Positions 13,407-21,217 are shown, counted from the first letter of the stretch. The stretch: 26,350 nt of DNA from an uncultured Eubacteriales bacterium (GCA_900543475.1 UQRU01000021.1:1-26350), one strand, 5' to 3'. The notes: a model not told the origin generated them from the letters alone. Numbers and translations are program-made.

Positions 13407-14492
13407 TTACTTGACTTTTGCAAAGATCATCCGGCCTGCGGAGGTCTGCAATACGCTGGTCACCAGCACGGTAACGGTCTCGCCCAGGTAGCGTTTCCCG
13501 GCTTCCACCACGATCATGGTGCCGTCGTCCAGATAGGCCACCCCCTGGCCGGCTTCTTTTCCTTCCTTCACGATGGCGGCCTCCATCTCCTCCCCGGGCA
13601 GGGCCAAGGGCTTGATGGCGTTGGCCAGCTCGTTGATGTTGAGCACCGGCACGTTTTGCACCCCTGCCACCTTGTTTAGGTTGTAGTCGTTGGTCACCAC
13701 CACGCCGCCCATCTCGTAGGCCAAGCGGATCAGCTTGGCGTCCACCTCGGCGATGTCCGCATAGTCCTTATCCTGGATCACCACGGGCACAGACCCGCTT
13801 TCCTGGATATACTTGAGGATATCCAGGCCCCGGCGGCCCCGGTTGCGCTTGAGGGTATCCGGGCTATCGGCGATATGCTGCAGCTCCGTGAGCACGAACT
13901 TTGGCACCACCAGGGTGCCTTCGATGATGCCCGTGGCGCAGATATCCGCGATCCGCCCGTCGATGATCACCGAGGTATCCAGCAGCTTAGGCCGGGCGCT
14001 CCCCTCCTTGGCCTTGCCGCCCCGGCTCCGGGCCAGCCAGCCTGGAGGCGTCAGCTCCCCCCGGCGCTTGTGCATGACCGCCCAGCCCAGGTAGGCCAGG
14101 CTCACATACAGGAGCACGTCCACGGCAAAGCGCAACCAGCCGGCCTGGATGCCCGCCGTCAAGGTGCTGACCAGGAACGCCACCACCAAGCCTACGATCA
14201 AGCCGATGACGCAATAGAAGATATCCTCGAGCGCCATCTGGCTCAAGTAGGCTTCCGCCGCGCTTATGCATTTGGTGAACAGGGTGATGGGGTACGGGGA
14301 TAATAAATAAAAAATAATTGCAATAAAAATGCCCGCCGCCACATACACCAGCGCCACGCCCCAGGTATACATAGTGTCATAAAGACTCCTGTACCCCAGC
14401 GCCACGATCATGCTGTCCACCGCCGCCACAAGCGCAACACCCACCGCAGCCCCGCATAGGGCTAGGATCAGTCTTGCAACTTTTTTGGCCAA
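13407..14492 (-). CDS. yacL: YacL-type membrane PIN-TRAM domain protein
   Basis: This 361-aa protein matches the Bacillus YacL architecture. Four membrane helices lie at about 7-27, 43-66, 92-112 and 122-141. A PIN (RNase-like) domain spans about 168-295 with acidic catalytic candidates D172 (LLDTSVIIDGR), E203 (TELQHIAD), D251 (AEVDAKL) and D269 (TNDYN). A C-terminal TRAM RNA-binding domain runs from about 300. The predicted activity is metal-dependent RNA cleavage or binding at the membrane; a cellular role is not firmly established for this family. The start is TTG at 14492 with a G-rich SD (AAGGGGGGG) 7-9 nt upstream. A weak promoter is possible: TTTACA (14543-14548), a 19-nt spacer and TACAAT (14518-14523). 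It follows carD after a terminator, an arrangement familiar in Firmicutes. Confidence 0.92.
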   Translation of the reverse strand: MAKKVARLILALCGAAVGVALVAAVDSMIVALGYRSLYDTMYTWGVALVYVAAGIFIAIIFYLLSPYPITLFTKCISAAEAYLSQMALEDIFYCVIGLIVGLVVAFLVSTLTAGIQAGWLRFAVDVLLYVSLAYLGWAVMHKRRGELTPPGWLARSRGGKAKEGSARPKLLDTSVIIDGRIADICATGIIEGTLVVPKFVLTELQHIADSPDTLKRNRGRRGLDILKYIQESGSVPVVIQDKDYADIAEVDAKLIRLAYEMGGVVVTNDYNLNKVAGVQNVPVLNINELANAIKPLALPGEEMEAAIVKEGKEAGQGVAYLDDGTMIVVEAGKRYLGETVTVLVTSVLQTSAGRMIFAKVK

Positions 14493-14543
14493 ACAATTGC
14501 CCCCCCTTGTCTCATAGATTGTATTGCAGGCTCCTTTGCGCCT

Positions 14544-14579
14544 GTAAAACGCGGCGTTTGCCTGAATTTGAAACGCCGC
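14544..14579 (-). terminator. Intrinsic terminator after carD
   Basis: On the minus strand, GCGGCGTTT (14571-14579 arm), an 11-nt loop and AAACGCCGC (14551-14559 arm) form a perfect 9-bp stem followed by GTTTTAC. The T-run is short, so termination may be partial and allow some carD-yacL read-through. Confidence 0.7.
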
Positions 14580-14625
14580 ACCGAATTTCCGTATGGGGTC
14601 TAAAGGCCGGAAGCCGCCCGAGGGA

Positions 14626-15090
14626 TCAGTCCATCATATCCCGCAGGGAGGCGGAATCCTGGCCGCTGGCCGCGGAAAGCTCCGCGATGAGCACCTGCCG
14701 GGCGGTCATGAGCATCTTGCGCTCCCCGGCGGAAAGGCCCCGGTCCGTATCCCGTTTTTTCAGGCACTTGACCACGTCCGCCACGTCGTAGATATCCCCC
14801 TGCTTCAGCTTGGCGAAGTTATCCCGGTAGCGCTGGTTCCAGTTATCGCTCTCCTTGCAGGGCTCGCTCTGGAGGTATTCCAGCACCCCTTTGCACTCCT
14901 CTTCCCCAATGACGGGACGCAGGCCTACGCTTTTTGCGGTGGCTACAGGCACCAGCGCCGTCATCTTGTTGGATATGAAGCGGAGCACATAATACTGGGC
15001 AGTTTCGCCCAAAACCGTGCGCTCTTCGATCTTTTCCACCACGCCCACGCCGTGCATAGGATAGCAGACCTGATCGCCCACCGAAAACAT
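14626..15090 (-). CDS. carD: CarD-family transcription regulator
   Basis: CarD/CdnL proteins bind the RNA polymerase beta subunit through a TRCF-like RID domain and stabilise open promoter complexes, notably at rRNA promoters (family knowledge). The 154-aa product starts MFSVGDQVCYPMHGVGVVEKIEE, the hallmark of the RID Tudor-like fold. A helical DNA-binding region follows (about 70-150) with NWNQRYRDNFAKLKQGD and SAGERKMLMTARQVLIAELS, both typical of the family. The start at 15090 is preferred over a 32-codon extension because family similarity begins there and AAAGGGGG lies 8 nt upstream. It has its own strong promoter and sits near rpoBC, its likely target complex. Confidence 0.93.
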   Translation of the reverse strand: MFSVGDQVCYPMHGVGVVEKIEERTVLGETAQYYVLRFISNKMTALVPVATAKSVGLRPVIGEEECKGVLEYLQSEPCKESDNWNQRYRDNFAKLKQGDIYDVADVVKCLKKRDTDRGLSAGERKMLMTARQVLIAELSAASGQDSASLRDMMD

Positions 15091-15157
15091 GCGTACGTCC
15101 CCCTTTCCGCAGGCCAAGGACCTGTCCAGCTTACATGACAAAGTTTCCCTACTTTTA

Positions 15158-15186
15158 ACTATACTCCAAAAAGCCCTGTATGTCAA
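15158..15186 (-). promoter_or_regulatory. Promoter of carD
   Basis: On the minus strand, TTGACA (15181-15186), a 17-nt spacer and TATAGT (15158-15163) give a strong sigma-A promoter. Transcription would start near 15151, giving a leader of about 60 nt. It lies directly after the pmbA 3' end and its two hairpins. Confidence 0.87.
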
Positions 15187-15196
15187 ATGTTCCCAG

Positions 15197-15239
15197 CCTT
15201 CCCCGCCTCAGCGGGGAGGGTGGCGGGAGGGAGCCCGCC
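15197..15239. repeat. Two consecutive GC-rich hairpins (REP-like)
   Basis: CCTTCCCCGC, CTCA and GCGGGGAGGG form a stem of about 10 bp including G-T pairs (15197-15218). It is followed at once by GGCGGG and CCCGCC arms (15222-15239). Neither has a T-run downstream on either strand. From memory, paired hairpins beginning CCTTCCCC...GGGGAAGGTGGC recur between genes in gut Clostridia, so this may be one copy of such an element. It could also stabilise or end the pmbA message. Confidence 0.5.
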
Positions 15240-15251
15240 CCCCCTATGGCC

Positions 15252-16586
15252 TCAACCCTGGCCCGATACCATCAAGCCGCCGATCAACAAGCTGGGGCTG
15301 CCGAAGCAGGCCCCGGAGGGCAAAGAAAACTTCAGATCCGTCCCGATCCCTTCCACCCCCTGGAGCAGGCCCAAAAAGCTGCCTCCCAGGGTGATGTAGG
15401 CCACCGGCCTGACCGGCTGTCCCCCCTTTAGCATCTGGCCCTTGCACAGCAGGGAAAACTCCCCGCTGATGCTGTTGACCCCGGCATGGAGGCCGGATAG
15501 CTCCGTGATAAGCAGCCCGTCCCCCAGGGCTTGATACAGGGCCGCCGGTTCCAGCGCCCCTTTGGGGATATATAAATTGCTGGGCTGCACCCCCACCGGG
15601 CTGCTCGCCCCGCCCCGGCCGCCGTTGCCGGTGGTGGCGATCCCGGCTTTGCGGGCGGTCTTGAGGTTATGCAAAAGGGTCTGTAGCCGGCCCTGCTGGA
15701 TAACGGCTTTATATCGGGTGGGGCTGCCTTCGTCGTCAAAGGCCATGGGATTGTCCCGGTAAAAGGGATCGTCCACCAGGTTTACCTGGGGCGCCGCCAC
15801 CTGCTCCCCTTCCCGGCCGGCTAAAAGAGACAGGCCCTTTTGGGCCGCGTCCGCGGAGAACATGCCGGAAAAGGCGGAAAGCAGGCTATAGGCCGCATCG
15901 TTGCGCAGGAGCACCCGGTATTTCCCCGGCGCCACCGGCTTGCCCCCAAACTGGGCGGCCGCCTCCGCCACCGCTTCCCGGGCGCAGCCCGCCAGATCCA
16001 GGGCTTCCCCCCGGGCCCGGAAGGCGCCCCCGTCGTGGACCTCCGCCCCGTCCTCCAAAATGGCGTTCACCAGGATGCAGGAAAGGGCGTCCTCCCGCTG
16101 GGCGTTTAGGCCCAGGGTATTGTAGATGGCCCCATAGCCTTTGACCGTGATCACCTTACAGCTGGCCACCCGCTTCACCCGGGGGTCCTGGGCCAATGTC
16201 ATGGCCTCCAGCTCCCGGCACAGCCGGATCTTCTCCCGGTTCCCCATGCCCGCCAGGGCGTCCGGGGGCGGGGTAATGGCCGGATAGGCCGCCGGCTCCG
16301 CCATGGGATGCGCGTCCTCGGTCTCCACCGCCGCCGCGTTATCCATGGCCGCCGCCACCAAAGCCCCCGGGTCCTCCGGGGCCTCGGTGCTGGCATAGCC
16401 GTTCTTCCCCTTATATTGCACCCTTAACCCAAAAGCCTGGGTCCGGCTCACGGTATAGGTATCCAGCTTGCCCGCCTGGACCCCCGCGCCAAATTCCTCC
16501 CCGCCGGTAACCACCAATTCCGCACCGGTGCAGCCTGCTTGCAGGGCCTTGGCAAAGGCCGCCTCCCGAAATTGCTTGCGATCCAT
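15252..16586 (-). CDS. pmbA: TldE/PmbA-type metalloprotease subunit
   Basis: PmbA (TldE) pairs with TldD to form a hetero-oligomeric zinc protease that trims unfolded peptides; in E. coli it matures microcin B17 and degrades CcdA (family knowledge). The 444-aa product starts MDRKQFREAAFAKALQAGC and has the family pattern: an N-terminal domain with GGEEFGAGVQAGKLDTYTVSRTQAFGLRV, and a C-terminal region with GGRGGASSPVGVQPSNLYI and the ITELSGLHAGVNSISGEFSL block. It lacks HExxxH, as expected for the non-catalytic partner. Its ATG overlaps the tldD stop (TAATG), with GGAGG 9 nt upstream, so the two are translationally coupled. A 72-codon upstream extension of the frame lies inside tldD and is rejected. 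Confidence 0.94.
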   Translation of the reverse strand: MDRKQFREAAFAKALQAGCTGAELVVTGGEEFGAGVQAGKLDTYTVSRTQAFGLRVQYKGKNGYASTEAPEDPGALVAAAMDNAAAVETEDAHPMAEPAAYPAITPPPDALAGMGNREKIRLCRELEAMTLAQDPRVKRVASCKVITVKGYGAIYNTLGLNAQREDALSCILVNAILEDGAEVHDGGAFRARGEALDLAGCAREAVAEAAAQFGGKPVAPGKYRVLLRNDAAYSLLSAFSGMFSADAAQKGLSLLAGREGEQVAAPQVNLVDDPFYRDNPMAFDDEGSPTRYKAVIQQGRLQTLLHNLKTARKAGIATTGNGGRGGASSPVGVQPSNLYIPKGALEPAALYQALGDGLLITELSGLHAGVNSISGEFSLLCKGQMLKGGQPVRPVAYITLGGSFLGLLQGVEGIGTDLKFSLPSGACFGSPSLLIGGLMVSGQG

Positions 16587-17974
16587 TACAGCTTCCCTCC
16601 TTTGCCGCCGATGGTCATACCGGTTACCCGGATACGGGGCTGGCCCACGTTGGTGGGCACGCTGCCTGAACGGGAGCCGCACATGCCGTAGCCCATCCAC
16701 ATGTGCCGGCCGATCCGGTCGATGGACATGAGCACCTGGGCCCCCCGGCCGATCAGGGACGCCCCCCGCACCGGGCACAGGATCTTCCCGTCCCGCACCC
16801 AATAGCCCTCCAGCACCGCGAAGTTGAATTCCCCGGTAAGGGGGTTCACGGAGCCGCCGCCCATCCGCCGGGCAAACAGCCCCTCTCCCATGGTGGCCAG
16901 CATCTCCTCCTCATCGTCCGTGCCCGGGGCGAAGAAGGTATTGGTCATCCGGCTGGTGGGGGCGTATTCATAGCTTTCCCGCCGGGCGCTCCCCGTCACC
17001 GGCATCCCCATGATCCGGCCGCCCAGGGTGTCCACCAGATAGGTTTTTAGCACGCCCTTTTCGATCAGCACGTTCCGCTGGGAAGGGGTCCCTTCGTCGT
17101 CCACCCGAATGCTGCCCCATTCCCCCGGCAGGGTGCCGTCGTCGATGGCGGTCACCAGAGAACTGGCGATCTGCTGGCCCAGCTTGCCGCAAAATTCCGA
17201 ATTGCCCTTGGCCACCGACGTGGCCTCCAGGGAGTGGACGCAGGCCTCGTGCAGGATCACCCCGCCGAACCCCCCGTCGATGACCACCGGCAAAAATCCC
17301 GCCGGGCACTGGGGGGCGTGGAGCATGGTCACCGCGGTCTTGGCCGCCTGCCGGCCGGCCTCCTCCGGGTCGATGCAGGCATAGGCCTCAAAGCCCTTCC
17401 CCGCCGCCGGCCGCTCCGCGCCGGTCTGGTATTCCCCGCCGGCCTCCGCCACCGCGTCGATGGACAGCCGGGTACGGGGCCGCCGGTCCTCCGCCCATAC
17501 CCCCTGGCTGTTGCAGACCAGGATCCGCTGGTCCACATCCCCATAGCCCGCCACCACCCGGGCGATCTCCCCGGATTCGGCCTGGGCCGCGGCGGTCCCC
17601 TGCCGGAGCAGCTGGATCCGCCGCTGGTTGTCCACCGTGTCAAAGGGGATCGTGGGGCCATAGACGGCCGGCCGCTTGGTGGCGGCCACCGCGGCTTCTA
17701 GGGTTTTCTTCCCCTCCAGCGCCGCAGCCGCCCCACGGGCCGCCTCCAACAGGGCCGCCTCCGAGGTGTCCGCCGTATAGGCATAGGCGCTTTGCTCCCC
17801 TTTGAGCACCCGCACCCCCGCCCCTGTCCGGCGGCGGTAGGTAGCGTTTTCCACCGTGCCGTTAAGCATGGAGATGCTGTGGGATTCGGTATCCTCCATA
17901 AACAATTCCGAAAAATCGCCCCCGGTTTCCAGGGCCGCATCCAGCACCCGCTGGGCTATCGCTTCTTGGATCAT
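16586..17974 (-). CDS. tldD: TldD metalloprotease (catalytic subunit)
   Basis: TldD is the zinc-bearing half of the TldD/TldE peptidase. The 462-aa product holds HEACVH at residues 242-247, the HExxxH zinc motif, within GGFGGVILHEACVHSLEA. A late cysteine (about C432, in GYGMCGSRSGSVPTNVGQP) fits the third zinc ligand seen in E. coli TldD. N-terminal features such as SISMLNGTVENATYRRRTGAGVRV and AYAYT are standard. The ATG overlaps the rarA stop by ATGA, so it is translationally coupled; AAGGGAAG lies upstream inside rarA. pmbA follows directly. No RiPP precursor or other obvious substrate gene is seen nearby, so the target peptide is unknown. Confidence 0.96.
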   Translation of the reverse strand: MIQEAIAQRVLDAALETGGDFSELFMEDTESHSISMLNGTVENATYRRRTGAGVRVLKGEQSAYAYTADTSEAALLEAARGAAAALEGKKTLEAAVAATKRPAVYGPTIPFDTVDNQRRIQLLRQGTAAAQAESGEIARVVAGYGDVDQRILVCNSQGVWAEDRRPRTRLSIDAVAEAGGEYQTGAERPAAGKGFEAYACIDPEEAGRQAAKTAVTMLHAPQCPAGFLPVVIDGGFGGVILHEACVHSLEATSVAKGNSEFCGKLGQQIASSLVTAIDDGTLPGEWGSIRVDDEGTPSQRNVLIEKGVLKTYLVDTLGGRIMGMPVTGSARRESYEYAPTSRMTNTFFAPGTDDEEEMLATMGEGLFARRMGGGSVNPLTGEFNFAVLEGYWVRDGKILCPVRGASLIGRGAQVLMSIDRIGRHMWMGYGMCGSRSGSVPTNVGQPRIRVTGMTIGGKGGKL

Positions 17975-19278
17975 TCCTTTATCTTCCCTTGCTTGATATG
18001 ATTTTGCCGTATCTTTCCTTCACTCCCCAGCTCCCCGGGGATATAGTACCGTTTTCCCTTCACGCTGGGGGGCATGTATTCCTGCTCCACCACATGGCCG
18101 GGAAAGTCGTGAGGGTATTTGTATCCCTTGCCATGGCCCAGCTTGTCCGCCCCCCGGAAGGAGGTGTCCCGAAGATGGATGGGCACCGGCTGGTCCGGGA
18201 TGGCCTCCGCATCCCGAAAGGCCGCGTCCAGGGCCATGACCACCCCGTTGGACTTGGGGCTTTCGCACAAAAAGATGATGGCCTGGATGATGGACAGCCG
18301 GGCTTCCGGCAGGCCGATCAGCTCCAAGGCCTGGGCCGCCGCCACCGCCTGGACCATGGCCTGGGGATTGGCCAGGCCGATGTCCTCGGAGGCATGGGCG
18401 ATGAGCCGCCTACAGATGATCCTGGGGTCCACGCCCCCGTAGATCAGCCGGGCGAACCAGGCGATGGCTGCGTCGCTGTCCCCGCCCCGCAGGCTTTTGC
18501 AGAAGGCGGAGAGCATATCGTAATATTGCTGCTCGTCGCACTTCATCACCTTTTTCTGGATGCTCTCCCCGGCGATCTCCACCGTAATGTGGATGACCCC
18601 ATCCACGGGCTTGGTGGTGCGCACCGCCAGCTCGATGGCGTTGAGGGCTGCCCGGGCGTCCCCATTGGCGATGCGGGCGATATGGTCCAGGGCTTCCGGG
18701 TCCACCTGGGCATGGTAGTCCCCCAGGCCCCGCTCCCGGTCCGCTAAGGCCGTCAGCATGCTTTTTTTCACATCCTCCACGCTGAGGGGGTAAAACTGAA
18801 AGAGCCTGCACCGGCTCACAATGGCGCCGGTCATGGCGATCATGGGGTTTTCCGTGGTGGAGCCGATGAAGCGCACCACCCCCGTCTCCAAGGCCGGGAG
18901 CAGGGCATCGCTTTGGGCCTTGCTCCAGCGGTGGCACTCGTCCAGCAGCAGGTAGGTGGGGCGGCCGTACAGCTTCAGCTGGGATTCCGCCTCCGCCAGC
19001 ACCTCCCGCAGCTCCTTCACCCCGGCGGTGACCGCATTCATCTTCACAAAGGCCGAATGGGTGCTGTTGGCCACGATGGCGGCCAGGGTGGTTTTGCCGC
19101 AGCCCGGCGGGCCAAAAAATATGGAGGATTGCAAGCTATCCGTCTCAATGGCCCGGCGCAGCAGCCGTCCAGGGCCTACGATATGGTCTTGTCCGATAAA
19201 TTCATCCAGGTTTCTAGGCCGCATCCGGTCCGCCAGGGGGGCGTTGCGTTGGGCCTGGCGGGTAAACAGGTCGTCCAT
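17971..19278 (-). CDS. rarA: Replication-associated AAA+ ATPase RarA/MgsA
   Basis: RarA (MgsA, Mgs1/WRNIP1 family) is a clamp-loader-like ATPase acting at stalled replication forks. The 435-aa protein has Walker A GPPGCGKT (56-63), Walker B LLLDECH (110-116), sensor 1 GSTTENP (139-145) and an arginine finger in SRCR (155-158). The C-terminal tetramerisation domain contains GGDSDAAIAWFARLIYGGVDPRIICRR-type and GYKYPHDFPGHVVEQEYMP signatures. The Walker B region reads DECHRWSKAQ where DEIHRFNKAQ is usual, a conservative difference. The length is normal. SD AAGGA precedes the ATG by about 10 nt. It leads an operon with tldD and pmbA, which overlap it and each other. Confidence 0.96.
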   Translation of the reverse strand: MDDLFTRQAQRNAPLADRMRPRNLDEFIGQDHIVGPGRLLRRAIETDSLQSSIFFGPPGCGKTTLAAIVANSTHSAFVKMNAVTAGVKELREVLAEAESQLKLYGRPTYLLLDECHRWSKAQSDALLPALETGVVRFIGSTTENPMIAMTGAIVSRCRLFQFYPLSVEDVKKSMLTALADRERGLGDYHAQVDPEALDHIARIANGDARAALNAIELAVRTTKPVDGVIHITVEIAGESIQKKVMKCDEQQYYDMLSAFCKSLRGGDSDAAIAWFARLIYGGVDPRIICRRLIAHASEDIGLANPQAMVQAVAAAQALELIGLPEARLSIIQAIIFLCESPKSNGVVMALDAAFRDAEAIPDQPVPIHLRDTSFRGADKLGHGKGYKYPHDFPGHVVEQEYMPPSVKGKRYYIPGELGSEGKIRQNHIKQGKIKE

Positions 19279-19313
19279 GGTGGTTCCGTCCTTTTTCCAT
19301 TGTGATATATTCG

Positions 19314-19322
19314 ATTATACCA
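19314..19322 (-). promoter_or_regulatory. Extended -10 promoter of rarA
   Basis: On the minus strand TGGTATAAT gives a consensus TATAAT with the TGn extension, 35 nt before the rarA ATG. No good -35 is seen at 16-18 nt, which is acceptable for extended -10 promoters. It would drive rarA-tldD-pmbA. Confidence 0.65.
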
Positions 19323-19360
19323 CATTCCGTACGGGATCGGATACGTCCTTGGGGCGGCCC

Positions 19361-19401
19361 CAAAGAAAGCAAGGGGGCGGCGGCCTATGCTGCCTTCCCC
19401 C
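19361..19401 (-). terminator. Probable terminator after the SANT-like gene
   Basis: On the minus strand a GGGGG arm (19397-19401) pairs with CCCCC (19373-19377), with further GGC/GCC pairing inside. TTGCTTTCTTT follows. The imperfect stem and interrupted T-run make it moderately convincing. Confidence 0.5.
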
Positions 19402-19419
19402 TCGCCCATGGTCTCCCCT

Positions 19420-20280
19420 TTAGCTGCTCACATCCCCCAGCGCCGCCTCCCCGGCGGCCACGGAGCGGGAAAGATCCCGCACATAGCCGGAAAGGGACCC
19501 CATCCCCGCAATGCCGCTGGTGGACAAAAACTCCCGGTTTGCCCCCAGCAGCTGCCGGTACATGCCCAATAGGGCGTGAAACCGCTCCCGCTGGGCCTCC
19601 AGCTCTGCATTCTGCCGCTCCAGCCGCTCCCGCAGGGTGGCGTTATAGGCCTTGAGGGCGGAGGTCTCCTGGCTGGCGTGCTTCTGTTCCCGGGCCCGCA
19701 GGGCCAGGGCGTGGAACTCTTCCAGCAAGGCGCCGCCGTCTACCCCCTCCACCTGCTTAAGGAGCCTGCCCAGCTCCCCTGCTTCCACCCGGCTCTCCTT
19801 GCGGGGCCGGCCTACCCGGCTTTGCCGGGACGCCGCATAGGGATCGAAATGCACCCCTTCCGCCGCCAATTCCGCCGCCACCTGCCGTACCAGGTCCGGC
19901 CGGGTCTTAAGCAGGGACCGGTATTTGTTCTGATACCGAAGCATGGCTTTATTGTCCCCGTCCCCCATCTCCAGGGTGCAGGCCCGCACGGAAATGCCGT
20001 TTGCTTGGGCGCTGAGCACCCGGCGCAGCAGCTGCCGGATCTCATCCTGGCCAAAGGGCACGAATGCCCCCACATGCAGGGCCTGGGTCTGTAGATCCTG
20101 CTCCTTGACCCGGGCATAATAATAGTTTCGCACGCTGTTGGGCTTGCGGCCCGTAGCGGCCGCAACTTGGGCAAATATGGCCTTGAGGGGCTGGTTTTCC
20201 TTGCGCCCCGCCTCGATCTGGGCAAAAAGGAGGCGTTCTTCCTCCATACGCCAGCCGCCATGGCTTTCCTGTGATCGCAT
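19420..20280 (-). CDS. SANT/Myb-like DNA-binding protein with coiled coil
   Basis: This 286-aa protein has two Myb/SANT-like helical units. The first (about 10-60) runs from W10 to RKPNSVRNYYYARV. The second (about 74-125) runs FVPFGQDEIRQLL to MLRYQNKYRSLL. A basic GRPRK stretch at 157-161 resembles an AT-hook core. A coiled coil (about 205-250) and a short C-terminal segment follow. It is probably a DNA-binding regulator or chromosome-associated protein; function is unknown. It recalls the Bacillus prespore regulator RsfA only in general plan. The first ATG at 20280 is chosen because AAGGGGG lies 10 nt upstream and the Myb-type tryptophan W10 would be lost with the internal ATG at 20247. 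It stands alone, between terminators, with a direct repeat upstream. Confidence 0.8.
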   Translation of the reverse strand: MRSQESHGGWRMEEERLLFAQIEAGRKENQPLKAIFAQVAAATGRKPNSVRNYYYARVKEQDLQTQALHVGAFVPFGQDEIRQLLRRVLSAQANGISVRACTLEMGDGDNKAMLRYQNKYRSLLKTRPDLVRQVAAELAAEGVHFDPYAASRQSRVGRPRKESRVEAGELGRLLKQVEGVDGGALLEEFHALALRAREQKHASQETSALKAYNATLRERLERQNAELEAQRERFHALLGMYRQLLGANREFLSTSGIAGMGSLSGYVRDLSRSVAAGEAALGDVSS

Positions 20281-20340
20281 TTGGTTTCAATCCCCCTTAT
20301 TTTGGTTTTGCCCCTATTATTTCCCATATTGGTTGGATGC

Positions 20341-20374
20341 ATACCTATCCTGCTTTGGCACAAAATACCTATCC
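20341..20374. repeat. 10-bp direct repeat upstream of the SANT-like gene
   Basis: ATACCTATCC occurs at 20341-20350 and again at 20365-20374, 24 bp apart start to start, lying 61-94 bp before the start codon of the SANT-like gene. The spacing puts the copies on nearly the same DNA face (about 2.3 turns). It could be an operator, possibly for autoregulation (inference). No clear sigma-A promoter is seen here. The rest of 20281-20515 shows no gene. Confidence 0.45.
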
Positions 20375-20515
20375 TTTTATATGCTTAATTTTTGCGCCTT
20401 ATGCCGGAAGCACGCGATTTTGCGGCCCTTGTGGCCCAGTGGTTGCGCCTATACACCCCTGCTCCGCTTATCCCATATGCCCCTTCCACACAAGGCTTAT
20501 CCCCTGTGGCTGCCT

Positions 20516-20556
20516 ACAAAACAAAAGGGAGAACGGTGCCTTCCCACCGTTCTCCC
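20516..20556 (-). terminator. Strong intrinsic terminator after the lipoprotein gene
   Basis: On the minus strand the arms GGGAGAACGGTG and CACCGTTCTCCC (12 bp, perfect, at 20545-20556 and 20527-20538) enclose a 6-nt loop and are followed by TTTTGTTTTGT. It lies about 70 nt beyond the lipoprotein stop codon. Confidence 0.92.
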
Positions 20557-20626
20557 ACAAAACCTCCGTCCCCATTTGCGCCCGCCTACGGGCCCACTGG
20601 GACGCTTCCTTTCGCATTTCCCCAGG

Positions 20627-21217
20627 TCATGCCAGCTTGGTCAGGAAATCCGCCGTGACGTCCTGGGTCCCTGCCTGAATCCGTTGGGCGCATTCCATGG
20701 CCTGGGCGGCGTCTACTTCCGTTACCTGGACCTGGCCCTGTTGCCCCAGCTGCAATGCAAACACCCCATCCGCCACCGGGGTGTTCACAAACTGGATGGC
20801 CGGGCCATCTGCCCCGTCCTGGATGGTTTCCACGCCGGTGGCCTCGTCATAGCTATAGTCCCCGCAGATCAGAACGCTTTGGCCGGCCTGGTCATACAGG
20901 GCCATAAAGACCCCCTTCGTGGCCGTGCTATCAAAGGCCAGGTATACGACCGCCCCATCCTCCATGGTGCCCGTATAGCAAGCCCAATCGGAAAGATCCG
21001 GCACCGCCTCCGGCACGGTCCCCTCCCCTGCCTGGACGCCAGCCGGCTGGGCCGTTCCCTCCGGCTGGGGGGCCTGGGTCTGGGCCGGCTGGGGGGTCGC
21101 CTCTGCTTGGGCAGTGGGAGCTGGGTCTATGGCTACAGATTCCTCCTGGGGCTTGCTGCAGCCCGTGACCCCCAGGACCAGGACCAGCAACAAAATCATC
21201 CATCGTAATTTATCCAT
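20627..21217 (-). CDS. Small secreted lipoprotein, function unknown
   Basis: The 196-aa protein begins with a lipoprotein signal peptide (MDKLRWMILLLVLVLGVTGC) whose lipobox VTGC gives lipid-modified Cys20. A flexible linker rich in Pro, Gln, Ala and Thr (about 27-70) follows, then a globular domain (about 72-196) predicted to be beta-rich. I recognise no family. SD GAGGAG stands 8 nt before the ATG. It is transcribed alone: two candidate promoters upstream and a strong terminator behind. It diverges from the sensor kinase gene across about 500 bp, so it might lie in the kinase's regulon or act as its outer-face partner, but no sequence proof exists. Confidence 0.85.
   Translation of the reverse strand: MDKLRWMILLLVLVLGVTGCSKPQEESVAIDPAPTAQAEATPQPAQTQAPQPEGTAQPAGVQAGEGTVPEAVPDLSDWACYTGTMEDGAVVYLAFDSTATKGVFMALYDQAGQSVLICGDYSYDEATGVETIQDGADGPAIQFVNTPVADGVFALQLGQQGQVQVTEVDAAQAMECAQRIQAGTQDVTADFLTKLA

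Noticed and set aside
13388..13423. Start of an 87-aa open frame covering the yacL-rpoB spacer
   Set aside because: Its first part overlaps the yacL 3' end and the rpoB promoter, so it would not be transcribed as one unit. Only the portion after the promoter (13160-13297) is kept as a tentative leader ORF.
16587..16802. N-terminal extension of pmbA by 72 codons
   Set aside because: It lies wholly inside tldD in another frame, is not family-like, and the coupled TAATG with a good SD defines the start at 16586.
19349..19363. TTGGGGC/GCCCCAA palindrome between rarA and the SANT-like gene
   Set aside because: The loop would be 1-3 nt and no T-run follows on either strand. It is probably only part of the GC-rich spacer.
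20410..20490. tRNA-like stretch (GGCCCAGTGGTTGCGCC)
   Set aside because: It resembles a D-arm only. No T-arm GGTTCGA-type sequence, anticodon stem or acceptor pairing can be built around it.
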